From Isosphaera pallida ATCC 43644 (GTDB lineage: Bacteria > Planctomycetota > Planctomycetia > Isosphaerales > Isosphaeraceae): a DNA stretch of 64,000 bases. The notes beneath the pieces are model-generated. The model searched no databases and was not told the DNA's origin. It saw nothing but the letters and a program-made list of their open reading frames with translations. The stretch spans positions 1,922,001 through 1,986,000 of the forward strand of contig NC_014962.1 in assembly GCF_000186345.1 (NCBI RefSeq), written 5' to 3'. Made by a program: the position numbers and the translations under genes. This document shows positions 53,141 to 62,232 of the stretch, piece by piece. How positions within the stretch are numbered: the first letter of the stretch is position 1; every line of letters begins with the position of its first letter.

Positions 53141-55543
53141 TCAGGCCGCGCCGCTGGATTCGCCACGCGCGCGTCCGGTGGAAGCGATTTCGGGCAGGGG
53201 GATGGTTTGCAGTTCCAGGTCGTGGGGCAGTTCCGCCCAGGAGATCACCGGCAGTTGAGGCAGTTCCATCCTGGTGAGCTCCTTAAGCAGCGGACGTGCT
53301 TCGATCGAACAGATCAGCACAGGCCACAAACCCTCATCCCAACGTGGTTCGGCGGCGAGACGAATCGCCTTCAAGATGGCCCGGATCGACTCGGTTCGTC
53401 GTCGCTTTTCCTCCGCCTCCAGCCCGCCGGACAGGGAGCCACCGTTCCACCAAGGTCCCTGGCCTAACTCCAACGCGCGGAGTTCCAATGCGCGAGGGGC
53501 GATGATCGCCCGCAGCTTGCCGTCGGTTCCGAGGTAGGGTTGGACCAGGGAGCGTCCCAAACCGACGCGAACCCGTTCGATCAATTCGGCGACATCGGTG
53601 GTGCGGGAGGCATGTTCGGCCAGACGTTCTAGAATGGTCTCCAAGTCGCGTATGCTCACCCGCTCGCGGACCAGGCCCTGCAACACCCGTTGCAACTCGC
53701 CGGGACGCAACAAGCCCGGCGAGACCTCCAAGACCAACTGCGGCGAAACCGCTCGGACTCGATCCAGCAACCGCTCCATTTGCCCACGAGTGAGCAACTG
53801 ATCGGCGTGACGCAGCAGTGCCTCGCGGAAGTGCCCCACCACGACCGCGGCCGCGTCGCGGACCCGGCAACCGGCCAACTCGGCGACCTCGCGGCCCTCG
53901 GCGTGGATCCAGACCGCCGGGTGCCCACTGATTGGGTCGATCGCGTCTCGCCCCGGCGAGGCGGCGTTTGGACGTTCCCGATTCCCGGTTTCGCCCCGGC
54001 TCGCGCGTCGCTCGCGGACTTGCACCGCCAGTAGGCGACCGGGATAGGCAACACCACCGCCGATCGTCACGTCGCGCAGCTTAAAGCGGTATTCAAATGG
54101 CGGCAACGAGAGGTCGTCCCGAATCCGCACTTGAGGCAAAATCAAACCCAACTCCCGGGCGAACACCACCCGTAACCGTCGGACTCCTTCCAAAAGCTCC
54201 GACCCCTTGGTCGCGTCAGCCAGGGGAATCAAGCGGTAACCGATTGCCAGTTCCAGCGGATCGACCGCCAGACCTTCTTCGACACGATCGACTCCGCCCG
54301 ACTCGAGCGGAGCGCCAGCCCCTTCGTGGGTCGTCGCCGCCACTGAATCAGGACCAACCAACCGCGTGGCGAGCGAGTGCGTGGGCGAGGGCGTGGAGAT
54401 GGACGCAGCCCCAGAGCCAGTCGCCAGATTCGCGGCCGGCTTATGGGACGAACTCGTCTCGCCGAGGTTGAAGGATGTGAGGTTGGACTGGGCGGCGTCA
54501 GGTTGCCCACGGTGACGCCGCGCCAGGGAGTAAGCCGCCCCGGCCAGTCCCAAGGCCAACGTTCCCAAAGGCAACGCGGGCAGGGGGGTCACCATCAAGA
54601 TCGCCAAGAGGCCCGCGGCCGCCCCCAGCACTTCGGGACGCGCCAGCAACTGCCGCCCCACCTCGCGCCCCAGGTGGCTTTCTGAGGTCGAGCGGGTCAC
54701 AATCAAGCCTGTGGCCAATGCGATGAGGAACGCGGGCAACTGACTGACCAATCCATCGCCGATGGTCAGCTTGGTGAAAACCTCAGCCGCCTCCAGCAAC
54801 CCCATACCGTGAACCGCGACTCCCAAAACCAAACCTGCCACGATGTTGATGGCCGAGATGAACAGACCGGCCACGGCGTCGCCCCGGACAAACTTGCCGG
54901 CTCCGTCCATAGCGGCGAAGAAATCGGCCTGACGACTCACCTCGGCTCGTCGGCGTTGGGCTTCGTGTTGGTCGATGAGTCCCGAGGCGAGATCAGCGTC
55001 AATCGCCATTTGACGACCGGGCAGGCCGTCCAGCATGAATCGGGCGGCCACCTCGCTAATCCGAGTTGATCCTTTGGTGATAACCACGAATTGAATCACG
55101 AACAGAATCAAGAACAGGATGGCTCCTACCACAATCTGATCCTGCCCGCCGGCGACAAACTCGCCAAAAGCGCGAATGACTCCGCCGGCGGCATCCAGTC
55201 CCTTCTCGCCACCCTTGGCGAGAATCAGCCGGGTCGAAGCGAAGTTGAGGACGAGACGAAACAAGGCAGTGGTCAAAAGGATCGTAGGAAACGCGCTGAA
55301 TTGCAACGGATTGGTCACGCTCATGGTGGTCAGCACCACCAAGACCGCCAGGGTGAGATTGGCGGCGATGAGCAGGTCGAGGATGAAGGTCGGCAAGGGC
55401 ACGATCAAGACGACAATCGCGGCCACGATCGCCAAAGGCAGGGCGACATCCGCCAAACGCAAGCTCCATCCTTGAAACGACGGCAAGCCGCCATCGGGTT
55501 GGAAGCTGGTTTGGGATCGGAGGTTGGACGGTTCGGCCGCCAT
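53141..55543 (-). CDS. flhA: Flagellar type III export gate protein
   Basis: This 800-residue protein has an N-terminal membrane domain with about eight helices (from about 30 to 330). It contains the FHIPEP signature region RLVLNFASTRLIL (about 95) and the conserved FVVITKGSTRISEVAARFMLDGLPGRQMAID loop (cited here by its start FVVITKGSTRIS, about 155). The C-terminal cytoplasmic domain (about 420-790) has the EFRFK-like FEYRFKLRDV and WIHAEGREVAEL landmarks. ATG 55543 is chosen, with GGGAG ten bases upstream. It is the core of the export gate that recruits flagellar substrates. FlhB, FliP, FliQ and FliR are not in the window. Confidence 0.93.
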   Translation of the reverse strand: MAAEPSNLRSQTSFQPDGGLPSFQGWSLRLADVALPLAIVAAIVVLIVPLPTFILDLLIAANLTLAVLVVLTTMSVTNPLQFSAFPTILLTTALFRLVLNFASTRLILAKGGEKGLDAAGGVIRAFGEFVAGGQDQIVVGAILFLILFVIQFVVITKGSTRISEVAARFMLDGLPGRQMAIDADLASGLIDQHEAQRRRAEVSRQADFFAAMDGAGKFVRGDAVAGLFISAINIVAGLVLGVAVHGMGLLEAAEVFTKLTIGDGLVSQLPAFLIALATGLIVTRSTSESHLGREVGRQLLARPEVLGAAAGLLAILMVTPLPALPLGTLALGLAGAAYSLARRHRGQPDAAQSNLTSFNLGETSSSHKPAANLATGSGAASISTPSPTHSLATRLVGPDSVAATTHEGAGAPLESGGVDRVEEGLAVDPLELAIGYRLIPLADATKGSELLEGVRRLRVVFARELGLILPQVRIRDDLSLPPFEYRFKLRDVTIGGGVAYPGRLLAVQVRERRASRGETGNRERPNAASPGRDAIDPISGHPAVWIHAEGREVAELAGCRVRDAAAVVVGHFREALLRHADQLLTRGQMERLLDRVRAVSPQLVLEVSPGLLRPGELQRVLQGLVRERVSIRDLETILERLAEHASRTTDVAELIERVRVGLGRSLVQPYLGTDGKLRAIIAPRALELRALELGQGPWWNGGSLSGGLEAEEKRRRTESIRAILKAIRLAAEPRWDEGLWPVLICSIEARPLLKELTRMELPQLPVISWAELPHDLELQTIPLPEIASTGRARGESSGAA

Positions 55544-56096
55544 GCCTGGGAAACTCCCACCCGCCAAGAACGAAACACCGCGATCCGGTGCAAGGGAGGA
55601 ACCAACCGCGATGGTTCAGGACGGACGGGGATCGTCGCGTCGGGGTTGGTCCTCCACCTCGAGTCCCTTCGACGCCGGAGCCTTCCTTGGCTCGCGTGGT
55701 CGTCGAAGAGGCTCGGCGAATCCGGTGGGGTGTCGTGGGGATGTCGAATCGGGAGGATCGCGCCGAGGCAGGGGTGACTCTAGCCCTAGTTGAACCGGCT
55801 GTCCATCCCGGTTGACGGATCCGAATCATGACCTACTCAGCCGTCGCCGCTGGGTGGTGGTTGCTCCAATCCAGGGGGAAGCCGCCCGCGAATCGACACC
55901 TCGACCGAGCGGGGACGTTTTCAAACCAGACGAGGTCAGGTAGGATGATTCCAGTTGCCCGAGGGTGCGGGGGATGGATTCCACCGTCGTGGTTCGATTC
56001 ATCCCCCTCCCACGGACCTTCCCACCGGATTGATCGGCCCGATCCCCAGCCATCTCGGAGGGGACGCGGACCGCGTGCGAGGCGAGGCTCCGGGCC
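55544..56096. other. Divergent region between flhA and the DtxR-like regulator
   Basis: About 550 bases without a credible gene, presumably holding the promoters of both flanking genes. Overlapping frames on both strands look like shadows. Confidence 0.45.
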
Positions 56097-56771
56097 GTGG
56101 CCAGTCAGACGATCGAAAATTACGTGAAGACGATCTACCTCATCGCTTCGCAAACCGGACGGGTTCACGGCGAACCAGTCTCCACCGGCGAGTTGGCCGT
56201 CGCGCTCAACGTCTCACCCGGCACGGTCACCGGAATGCTCAAATCGCTGTCCGAAGCCAAGTTGGCCACCTATGCCCCTTACGAAGGGGTGAAGCTCAGC
56301 GAGCAGGGACGTAGCCTGGCTCTCAAGGTTTTGCGCCGTCACCGCCTGATCGAACTCTTCCTCACCCAGACCCTCGAACTCTCCTGGGATGAGGTCCACG
56401 AGGAGGCCGAACACTTGGAACATGCCGTCTCCGATCGGCTTATCGAGCGGATCGACGACTATCTGGGGCGGCCCGGCTTCGACCCCCACGGCGATCCGAT
56501 CCCCTCAGCCGACGGTGTGGTGACCGAACCCCAAGGCCAGCCGCTCTCTGACCTGGGGCGCGACGATCACTTCAAAATCATCCGTGTTGTCGAGCAGGAT
56601 TCGGCCTTTTTGCGCTATTTGACCGATTGTGGTCTCGACCTGGGAACCGTGGGACGCCTGGCGGAAAAACGTCCTGAATCCGGCGCGGTGGTCCTCCAGG
56701 TAGCCAACCGCGCCGTAGCTTTGGGCTGGGACGCCGCGGGCAAGGTGCTGGTCGAACGGGTCCCCGGTTGA
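56097..56771 (+). CDS. DtxR/MntR-family metal-dependent regulator
   Basis: This 224-residue regulator of the iron- or manganese-responsive family has an N-terminal winged helix, IENYVKTIYLIASQTGRVHG and then VSTGELAVALNVSPGTVTGMLK (about 6-52). A dimerisation domain follows with HRLIELFLTQTLELSWDEVHEEAEHLEHAVS (given by its landmarks HRLIELFL and EEAEHLEHAVS) containing the metal ligands His/Glu. The C-terminus (about 145-224) is SH3/FeoA-like. The GTG start at 56097 follows GAGG at nine bases. No transporter gene is adjacent, so its regulon cannot be inferred here. Confidence 0.87.
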   Translation: MASQTIENYVKTIYLIASQTGRVHGEPVSTGELAVALNVSPGTVTGMLKSLSEAKLATYAPYEGVKLSEQGRSLALKVLRRHRLIELFLTQTLELSWDEVHEEAEHLEHAVSDRLIERIDDYLGRPGFDPHGDPIPSADGVVTEPQGQPLSDLGRDDHFKIIRVVEQDSAFLRYLTDCGLDLGTVGRLAEKRPESGAVVLQVANRAVALGWDAAGKVLVERVPG

Positions 56772-56831
56772 GGCCGTCGCCGTCGCCACTCACTCCCCCT
56801 CAACCCGATGCACCCACGAAATGAGGTTCCA

Positions 56832-57113
56832 CTAACTCACCTTGACGCCCTTCCAAAAGGCGATCCGACCTTTGATCTGAGAGGCCGCGGGTTTGGGATC
56901 GGGATAAGACCAAGCGCAATCAGGGTTGGTCTGACCGTTGACGGTCACCGAATAGTACCGAGCGGTTCCCTTCCAGCCGCACACACTGGTTGTCGCGCTG
57001 TCACTAAAGAACTCGCGGCGAATCGAGTCGGCGGGGAAGTAGTGATTGCCCTCGACCACCACGGTGTCGTCGCTTTGGGCGATGACTTCGCCATTCCACA
57101 CAGCTTGAGGCAT
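56832..57113 (-). CDS. DUF427 protein
   Basis: This 93-residue protein matches DUF427: MPQAVWNGEVIAQSDDTVVV, EGNHYFPADSIRREFF, TSVCGWKGTARYYSVTVNG and CAWSYPDPKPAASQIKGRIAFW (the last given by its landmarks CAWSYPDP and GRIAFW). Several of these motifs are family-wide. Function is unknown. ATG 57113 follows GGAG at six bases. It is convergent with the DtxR gene and divergent from the S46 peptidase. Confidence 0.88.
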   Translation of the reverse strand: MPQAVWNGEVIAQSDDTVVVEGNHYFPADSIRREFFSDSATTSVCGWKGTARYYSVTVNGQTNPDCAWSYPDPKPAASQIKGRIAFWKGVKVS

Positions 57114-57505
57114 GACGGACTCCTTGCACCTTCAAAGAAGGAAGTTTGCCAACGGTCAAGACTAGGCAAGACAAGACGGTGGGGCGTGTCTGACGTCAAA
57201 CGACCTCGCCGGGAGATCGTCGCCACCCCAACCACCCGGCCTTGACCCCACCGTTTGATTGTGGGCGTCGCGGCCCATTCGGAAAGGCGCGCGGTGTTCC
57301 GGCGAGATTCAACCCAAGCGACCACGTCGGGACAACTCACCGGGCAATCCGCCCAAGTCGCCTCCGCGATGGTCTCCACAAGTCCGCCTCATGGACGTCA
57401 TCCCAACGATTCGATACTTTGAAGCCCATCGACTCCGCGGTGGAGCGAGGATTCACGACCGGAAGTCGAGGATCACCCTTTTGCCACCCCACGAGATCAA
57501 CCATC
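57114..57505. other. Divergent region before the S46 peptidase
   Basis: About 390 bases. The peptidase frame is open upstream to 57242, but the family signal peptide begins at 57506. No other gene is seen. Confidence 0.45.
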
Positions 57506-59611
57506 ATGCGCAAGTCCCGGTTCGCAACGGTGTGGGCCAGTTTGAGTCTAGGAATGGCCGCCTGGCTGGCGGGAGGATTCGCCGTGCCGTCCTTGGCCGA
57601 TGAGGGAATGTGGACCTTTGATAATCTCCCCCTCCAAACGCTGAAGGAGCGTTACGGCTTCGAACCTCCGGCCGGATGGGCCGACCACCTGCGACTCTCA
57701 GCGGTTCGATTCAACAATGGCGGCTCCGGCTCCTTCGTTTCGGCCAACGGTTTGATTATGACCAATCACCACGTTGGGGCCGACGTGTTGCAGAAAATCT
57801 CGACCCCCGAGCGAAATATCTACGAGTCCGGGTTCCTCGCCGAGACCCCCGAGCAGGAGATCGCCGCGCCCGACCTGGAAATCAACGTGCTTGTGGGTAT
57901 CAAAGATGTCACCAACGAGGTCAACGCCGCAGTTCAACCCGACATGGACGACGCGCGGGCGGCTCAGGCGCGACGCGCCGCCATGGCGACCTTGGAAAAG
58001 AAGTCGCTGGAGGAGACCGGACTACGTTCCGACGTGGTGACCCTCTATCAAGGCGGACGCTACGCGCTGTACACCTATAAGAAATACACCGATGTTCGTC
58101 TTGTATTCGCCCCCGAGTTCAACATCGCCTTCTTCGGCGGCGATCCGGACAACTTCGAATATCCCCGTTACTGTTTGGACGTCTGTTTCTTCCGCGCCTA
58201 CGAGAATGGCCAGCCCGCCAAGGTGGAGCATCACCTGGCCTGGTCTCGCAACGGCTCGCAGGACGGTGAACTGGTCTTCGTCGCCGGTCACCCCGGCCGA
58301 ACGAGCCGTCAGTTCACCGTGGCCCATTTGGAATACCTGCGCGATCACGCTTTTCCGTTGCTGCTCAGCGTGCTGGCTCAACGCGAAGCCGACCTCAAGG
58401 AATACTCCCAGCGGGGCGAGGAGCAAGCCCGTCAAGCCAAGGAGGATCTCTTTGGCATCCAGAACAGCATCAAGGCCCGCACCGGCGGCCTCAAGGGACT
58501 CCAAGATCAGGCATTGATGGCTCGCAAGGCTCAGGAAGAAAAGGCGTTACGTGACGCCGTGGCCAACGACCCCAACCTCAAGGACTATGCCACCGCCTGG
58601 GACAAGATCGCCGAGGCTCAGAAGGTCGCGCGGCGAGTGCAAATCGATTACAGTTTGCTGGAACGCGGTTTCGCCTTTGACTCGCAGCTATTCAACATCG
58701 CCCGCGGCCTAGTCCGCCTGGCCGAGGAAACCGCCAAACCTAACGAGGACCGGCTCCGCGAATACCGCGACTCCAACCTCGACTCGCTCAAGCTCGGCCT
58801 GTTCTCCCCCGCGCCGATCTACCCCGAGTTCGAGGAGTTCAAGCTCGCCAGGTCGCTGCGTTATTGGTACGACCAGGTCGGCCCCAACAACGACCTCATC
58901 CAGCAAGCTCTGCGAGGCGAGCGCCCGGAGGCTGCCGCCAAGCGTCTCGTCGGCGGAACCAAGTTGGCTGACGTCGCCTACCGCAAGGAATTGGCTGAAG
59001 GCGGCCGCGCGGCCATCGAATCGTGCGTTGATCCGATGATCGTGCTGGCCCGTCTGGTCGATCCAGCCGCCCGCGAGGTCCGCAAGATCCGAGAGGATCA
59101 GGTCGAGGGCGTCGAGACCGCCAACTATGCCTTGATCGCCAAAGCGCGGTTCGCTCAACTCGGCGACTCGGTTTATCCCGACGCCACGTTCACTCTGCGT
59201 CTGGCGATCGGCACCGTCGCGGGTTACGAGGTCGATGGGCAAACGATTCCCCCCTACACCACCTACGAAGGTCTGTTCCAACGCGCCGACCTCAAAGGCA
59301 ACCAGCCGCCCTACGTCGTGCCCTCCAGCTGGATCAAAGCCCGTGACGAAAAACGGATCGACCTGAACACCCCGTTTAACTTCGTTTCGACCAACGACAT
59401 CATCGGCGGTAACTCCGGGAGCCCGGTGGTCAACTGCAATAATGAGGTCGTCGGCCTGATCTTCGACGGCAATATTCAGTCCCTGGTCCTCGACTTTGTC
59501 TACGACGACAAGGTGGCCCGCGCGGTCTCAGTCGATTCCCGAGGAATCCTCCAAGCTCTCAAGCACGTCTACCACGCCGCCAACCTGGTGAGGGAACTCA
59601 CGGGCGAATGA
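57506..59611 (+). CDS. S46-family dipeptidyl-peptidase (DPP7/DPP11-like)
   Basis: This exported 701-residue serine peptidase removes dipeptides from oligopeptide N-termini outside the cytoplasm. A signal peptide (MRKSRFATVWASLSLGMAAW, cleavage near LADEG) is followed by the S46 start EGMWTFDNLPLQTLKERYGF. The triad residues are visible: His in LIMTNHHVGAD (about 87), Asp in the FGGDPDNFEYPR region (about 215) and Ser in IIGGNSGSPVVN (about 640). The length is normal for the family. The residue at the P1-selectivity position cannot be assigned confidently. It is not in an operon with recognisable partners. Confidence 0.92.
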   Translation: MRKSRFATVWASLSLGMAAWLAGGFAVPSLADEGMWTFDNLPLQTLKERYGFEPPAGWADHLRLSAVRFNNGGSGSFVSANGLIMTNHHVGADVLQKISTPERNIYESGFLAETPEQEIAAPDLEINVLVGIKDVTNEVNAAVQPDMDDARAAQARRAAMATLEKKSLEETGLRSDVVTLYQGGRYALYTYKKYTDVRLVFAPEFNIAFFGGDPDNFEYPRYCLDVCFFRAYENGQPAKVEHHLAWSRNGSQDGELVFVAGHPGRTSRQFTVAHLEYLRDHAFPLLLSVLAQREADLKEYSQRGEEQARQAKEDLFGIQNSIKARTGGLKGLQDQALMARKAQEEKALRDAVANDPNLKDYATAWDKIAEAQKVARRVQIDYSLLERGFAFDSQLFNIARGLVRLAEETAKPNEDRLREYRDSNLDSLKLGLFSPAPIYPEFEEFKLARSLRYWYDQVGPNNDLIQQALRGERPEAAAKRLVGGTKLADVAYRKELAEGGRAAIESCVDPMIVLARLVDPAAREVRKIREDQVEGVETANYALIAKARFAQLGDSVYPDATFTLRLAIGTVAGYEVDGQTIPPYTTYEGLFQRADLKGNQPPYVVPSSWIKARDEKRIDLNTPFNFVSTNDIIGGNSGSPVVNCNNEVVGLIFDGNIQSLVLDFVYDDKVARAVSVDSRGILQALKHVYHAANLVRELTGE

Positions 59612-60072
59612 CACGTCACGCCCTTGCACCCTTCACTCTCCCCCTCTCTCGTCGTTCCACCCCACCCCTCCCCGGCGTTGCTGTCCTGCCACGCGACGCC
59701 GGGGCCGGTCTTGATCTCCCTCTAGCCCAGCAACCAAGCGTCTAGAACCGCCGCAACCGTTTCTTGGCAGGGTACGGCGAGATCCTCATGTCACGTCGTA
59801 GCAAACCAAAGTCGAACCGCACGAGTCGATTTCACGTGGCGATCAGCAAAACTTCGCGCGAATCGACTCGCCAGATTCGATCTTATCTCTTAGAATGAAA
59901 TACGAGTGGTTCGTCGCCCTTGAAACAGCGCGGCGTTCCCACTCGGCGGGGATTGCATCGAGTTCCACTCCTCACGGAGTGACCGCGGACCCAGCTTCCC
60001 CCCCACGGACATTTGAAGTCCGGGGATTTTATAATCTGCGTATCGAGTCGTGGTCCGCGGCGCTCGATACGC
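59612..60072 (+). other. Region before the EamA transporter gene
   Basis: About 460 bases, including the promoter-like element at 60006-60035. An overlapping plus-strand frame at 59895-60296 is not credible as a gene. Confidence 0.4.
60006..60035 (+). promoter_or_regulatory. Candidate sigma70-type promoter of the EamA gene
   Basis: CGGACA (60006-60011, four of six matches) is followed after 18 bases by a perfect TATAAT (60030-60035). It lies about 40 bases upstream of the chosen ATG, which argues against a start at 60013. Confidence 0.45.
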
Positions 60073-61512
60073 ATGAAGACGAGGCGGTTTGTGGACGGAG
60101 CTTTGGTTTCCCGGGGCACGAATCCCGGCGGTTTCCGATCGACCTGGATGGGTCGGTTTTCTCCCCTCTCTCCTTTACAAACCCAAACCGCGCGACGCAA
60201 GAGGCGGCGTTTCAGCGCTCATCGCGCCTTAGGCGGTCCTTTGGGTTCCCTCCCCCTCAACACCCGCTCCCCTCTTCGTGGAGCCGGTGGCCATAACGCC
60301 GAGACTCCCGAGCCAGCAACCATCGCGCGGGAAAACGATGACTCGTCCCACCCCGATGAAGAAGGCGGCGACTCGGACGATGAGGAGGGTGACTGGCCCG
60401 GCCAAAGTCGCAACTGCGAGGCGACGGAGCCTCCCAACCCGGTCTCAACCCGTACCGAACCTTTGTTCAACCTCCCAGCAACAGGTCCACCTCGGGAAAA
60501 CCGAAGAACGCCCGGGACCTCGTTATCGTTGGGATCCGCAGGTTGGTTGCTGGCCAGCGCATTCGGTTTCGCCCTTATGGGTGTTCTGACCCACGAACTC
60601 GGCCACCAAGCCGACTGGTCCGTGATCGCCCTGGCGAGAGCCATCTTCATGCTTGGCGCAGCGTTGGCCCTGGCCCGGCACGCCGGGATTCGCCTTCCAA
60701 TCTGGCGACCGACCACCCTTTGGATCCGAAGCATCGCCGGAGCATTCGGGATGATGTGCAATTTCTACGCACTGACCGTGCTGCCGGTCGCCGACGTTCT
60801 GACCCTCACCAACACCTTCCCGCTCTGGATCGGTCTGCTCTCCTGGCTGACGCTGGGCCAATCGTTGGGTCGATTCGAGTGGGCGGCGATTGGTCTGGGA
60901 GTGGTTGGGGTGGCGGTCCTTCAACAACCCCACTTTGATCAAGGCGGCCTGGCGATCCTCCTGGCGTTAGCCAGCGCGGTTTCCACCGCCATCGCCATGT
61001 TGGGTCTGCATCGGCTCAAAGGGGTTGACGCCCGCGCGGTCGTTGCTCACCTGGCGGCCGTCGGCGGTTTGACGGCGCTAGGCGCGGTCTTATGGCGTTG
61101 GGACAGCGCGTCGTTGGCTTTCGATGGATGGACCGCCCGCGATGGGACCTTGCTGGTTGGGGTGGGCGTGTGCGGCACCGCCTCGCAACTGTTCCTCACC
61201 CGGGCTTACGCGGCCAGTCCTCCCGGACGCTTGGCCCCTTTGTCGCTGAGTCAAGTGCTGTTCGCCGTAATCCTAGAGGCGATCCTGTTCGGTCGGTTGC
61301 CCACCGCCTGGGCGTGGGTCGGTTTCGCTCTGGTTCTGATCCCCACCGCCGCGATCATGACCCAGGCCGCCCGCCCCCCCAGCACGCATCGACTTGCCGC
61401 TCCATCGCCCAACTCCCGAGACTCCCGACCACGTTGGCCCCGCCTCCACGTTGCATGCCGTCTCCCACTTCAAGACCACCGGGCGCTTGACGGCGTGAGA
61501 CGGTCAAGCTAG
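60073..61512 (+). CDS. EamA/DMT-family transporter with long N-terminal extension
   Basis: This is a 479-residue protein by this start. About ten membrane helices of the drug/metabolite transporter superfamily run from about residue 160 to 440, with two EamA halves: LGSAGWLLASAFGFALMGVLTHEL and RSIAGAFGMMCNFYALTVLPVADVLTLTNTFP in the first (quoted by SAGWLLASAFGFALMG and TLTNTFP), and VLFAVILEAILFGRLP in the second. The first 155 residues are Arg/Glu/Pro-rich and acidic (GGDSDDEEGD), and may not be translated; no ribosome site supports ATG 60073, so the real start may be further in. The substrate is unknown. Confidence 0.65.
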   Translation: MKTRRFVDGALVSRGTNPGGFRSTWMGRFSPLSPLQTQTARRKRRRFSAHRALGGPLGSLPLNTRSPLRGAGGHNAETPEPATIARENDDSSHPDEEGGDSDDEEGDWPGQSRNCEATEPPNPVSTRTEPLFNLPATGPPRENRRTPGTSLSLGSAGWLLASAFGFALMGVLTHELGHQADWSVIALARAIFMLGAALALARHAGIRLPIWRPTTLWIRSIAGAFGMMCNFYALTVLPVADVLTLTNTFPLWIGLLSWLTLGQSLGRFEWAAIGLGVVGVAVLQQPHFDQGGLAILLALASAVSTAIAMLGLHRLKGVDARAVVAHLAAVGGLTALGAVLWRWDSASLAFDGWTARDGTLLVGVGVCGTASQLFLTRAYAASPPGRLAPLSLSQVLFAVILEAILFGRLPTAWAWVGFALVLIPTAAIMTQAARPPSTHRLAAPSPNSRDSRPRWPRLHVACRLPLQDHRALDGVRRSS

Positions 61513-61648
61513 ATTGGAATGCAACCCGTTCCTCCTTTCTTTCGTTTCGATTCCCACTTGGGTGTCGCTACGATAACGAGGTTGGAGGTGCGAGGTCGCT
61601 TGTACGAGTCAAGAGATTCAACTCAGTTTCGTTGAGACGTTCGGTTTC

Positions 61649-61862
61649 GGCTTCTTATCCAGAGTGGCTGAGGGACTGGCCCTGCGACGCCACAGCATCC
61701 GATCCGGCGTGGTTGATCAAGAGGGATGATGGATCGTCATTACGGTTCGCCCTTGCGATTGGTGGTTCTTAGTGCCCACCAACCCGCCTTGATGCCGGTG
61801 CTAACTCCTGCCCCTCCTCAATGGCTTCGTGCTGGTTTGGGGAGAAGGGAGAGATAAGAGCC
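61649..61862 (+). promoter_or_regulatory. SAM-I (S-box) riboswitch
   Basis: The conserved S-box blocks occur in order. P1 5' arm CTTATC (61654-61659) is followed by CAGAG, then the kink-turn region GAGGGACTGGCCC (61670-61682), P2 closed by TGGC/GCCA, CAGCATCC (canonical CAGCAACC), a long P3 insertion, GGTGCTAACTCCTGC (canonical GGTGCTAAATCC-type block) and P1 3' arm GATAAG (61853-61858). Flanking GGC and GCC extend P1. The element is longer than usual because P3 carries about 85 bases of extra sequence. It would bind S-adenosylmethionine and regulate the downstream gene. Confidence 0.85.
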
Positions 61863-62178
61863 CGCCGTGGAACCCCCTCGGTCGCTTGGATCTGCCGGTC
61901 AATCGCGTGATGAGGTTCGGAAGGTTTGGTCTGGCCTGTTGATTTGCGTCCAGGCTCCCCAATGCCCGCGTCCACTCCAATCCGATTGCCGTCCCCTTGG
62001 CCCGATCCCGTTCCCGCCGGTCTCGCGCCCCGCATCGCCTCGGATGGCTCGGTCGGACGTTGAACGTGTTCGGGTCCATTGATCGGCCTTGATCGACGCG
62101 ATGGACAATCCGAAGGCGTCCGCGTCCCAATCTCGGGCGGCGCATGTGTGTCTGGTCCGGTCCCTCGGGTCGTGTCCC

Positions 62179-62207
62179 GTCGCTCGACGGACGCACCGTC
62201 GCGCGAC
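62179..62207 (+). promoter_or_regulatory. Hairpin next to the ribosome site, possible riboswitch expression platform
   Basis: Two 12-base arms (62179-62190 and 62196-62207) pair with one T-C mismatch and the loop ACGCA. It ends just before the purine-rich ribosome site. No T tract follows, so it could act by sequestering translation signals instead of by termination. This is inference. Confidence 0.4.
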
Positions 62208-62232
62208 GTTCCCCGGGAGAGGATGGAAAGAC

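Larger units (their letters stand above)
61513..62232 (+). other. Long leader of the threonine synthase-like gene
   Basis: About 720 bases that hold the SAM-I riboswitch (61649-61862) and a hairpin (62179-62207) just before the ribosome site. A short frame at 61867-62082 has no ribosome site and is not called. Confidence 0.6.

Noticed and set aside
61867-62082. Possible leader peptide after the riboswitch
   Set aside because: GTG start without ribosome site, and an unremarkable product; more likely untranslated leader.
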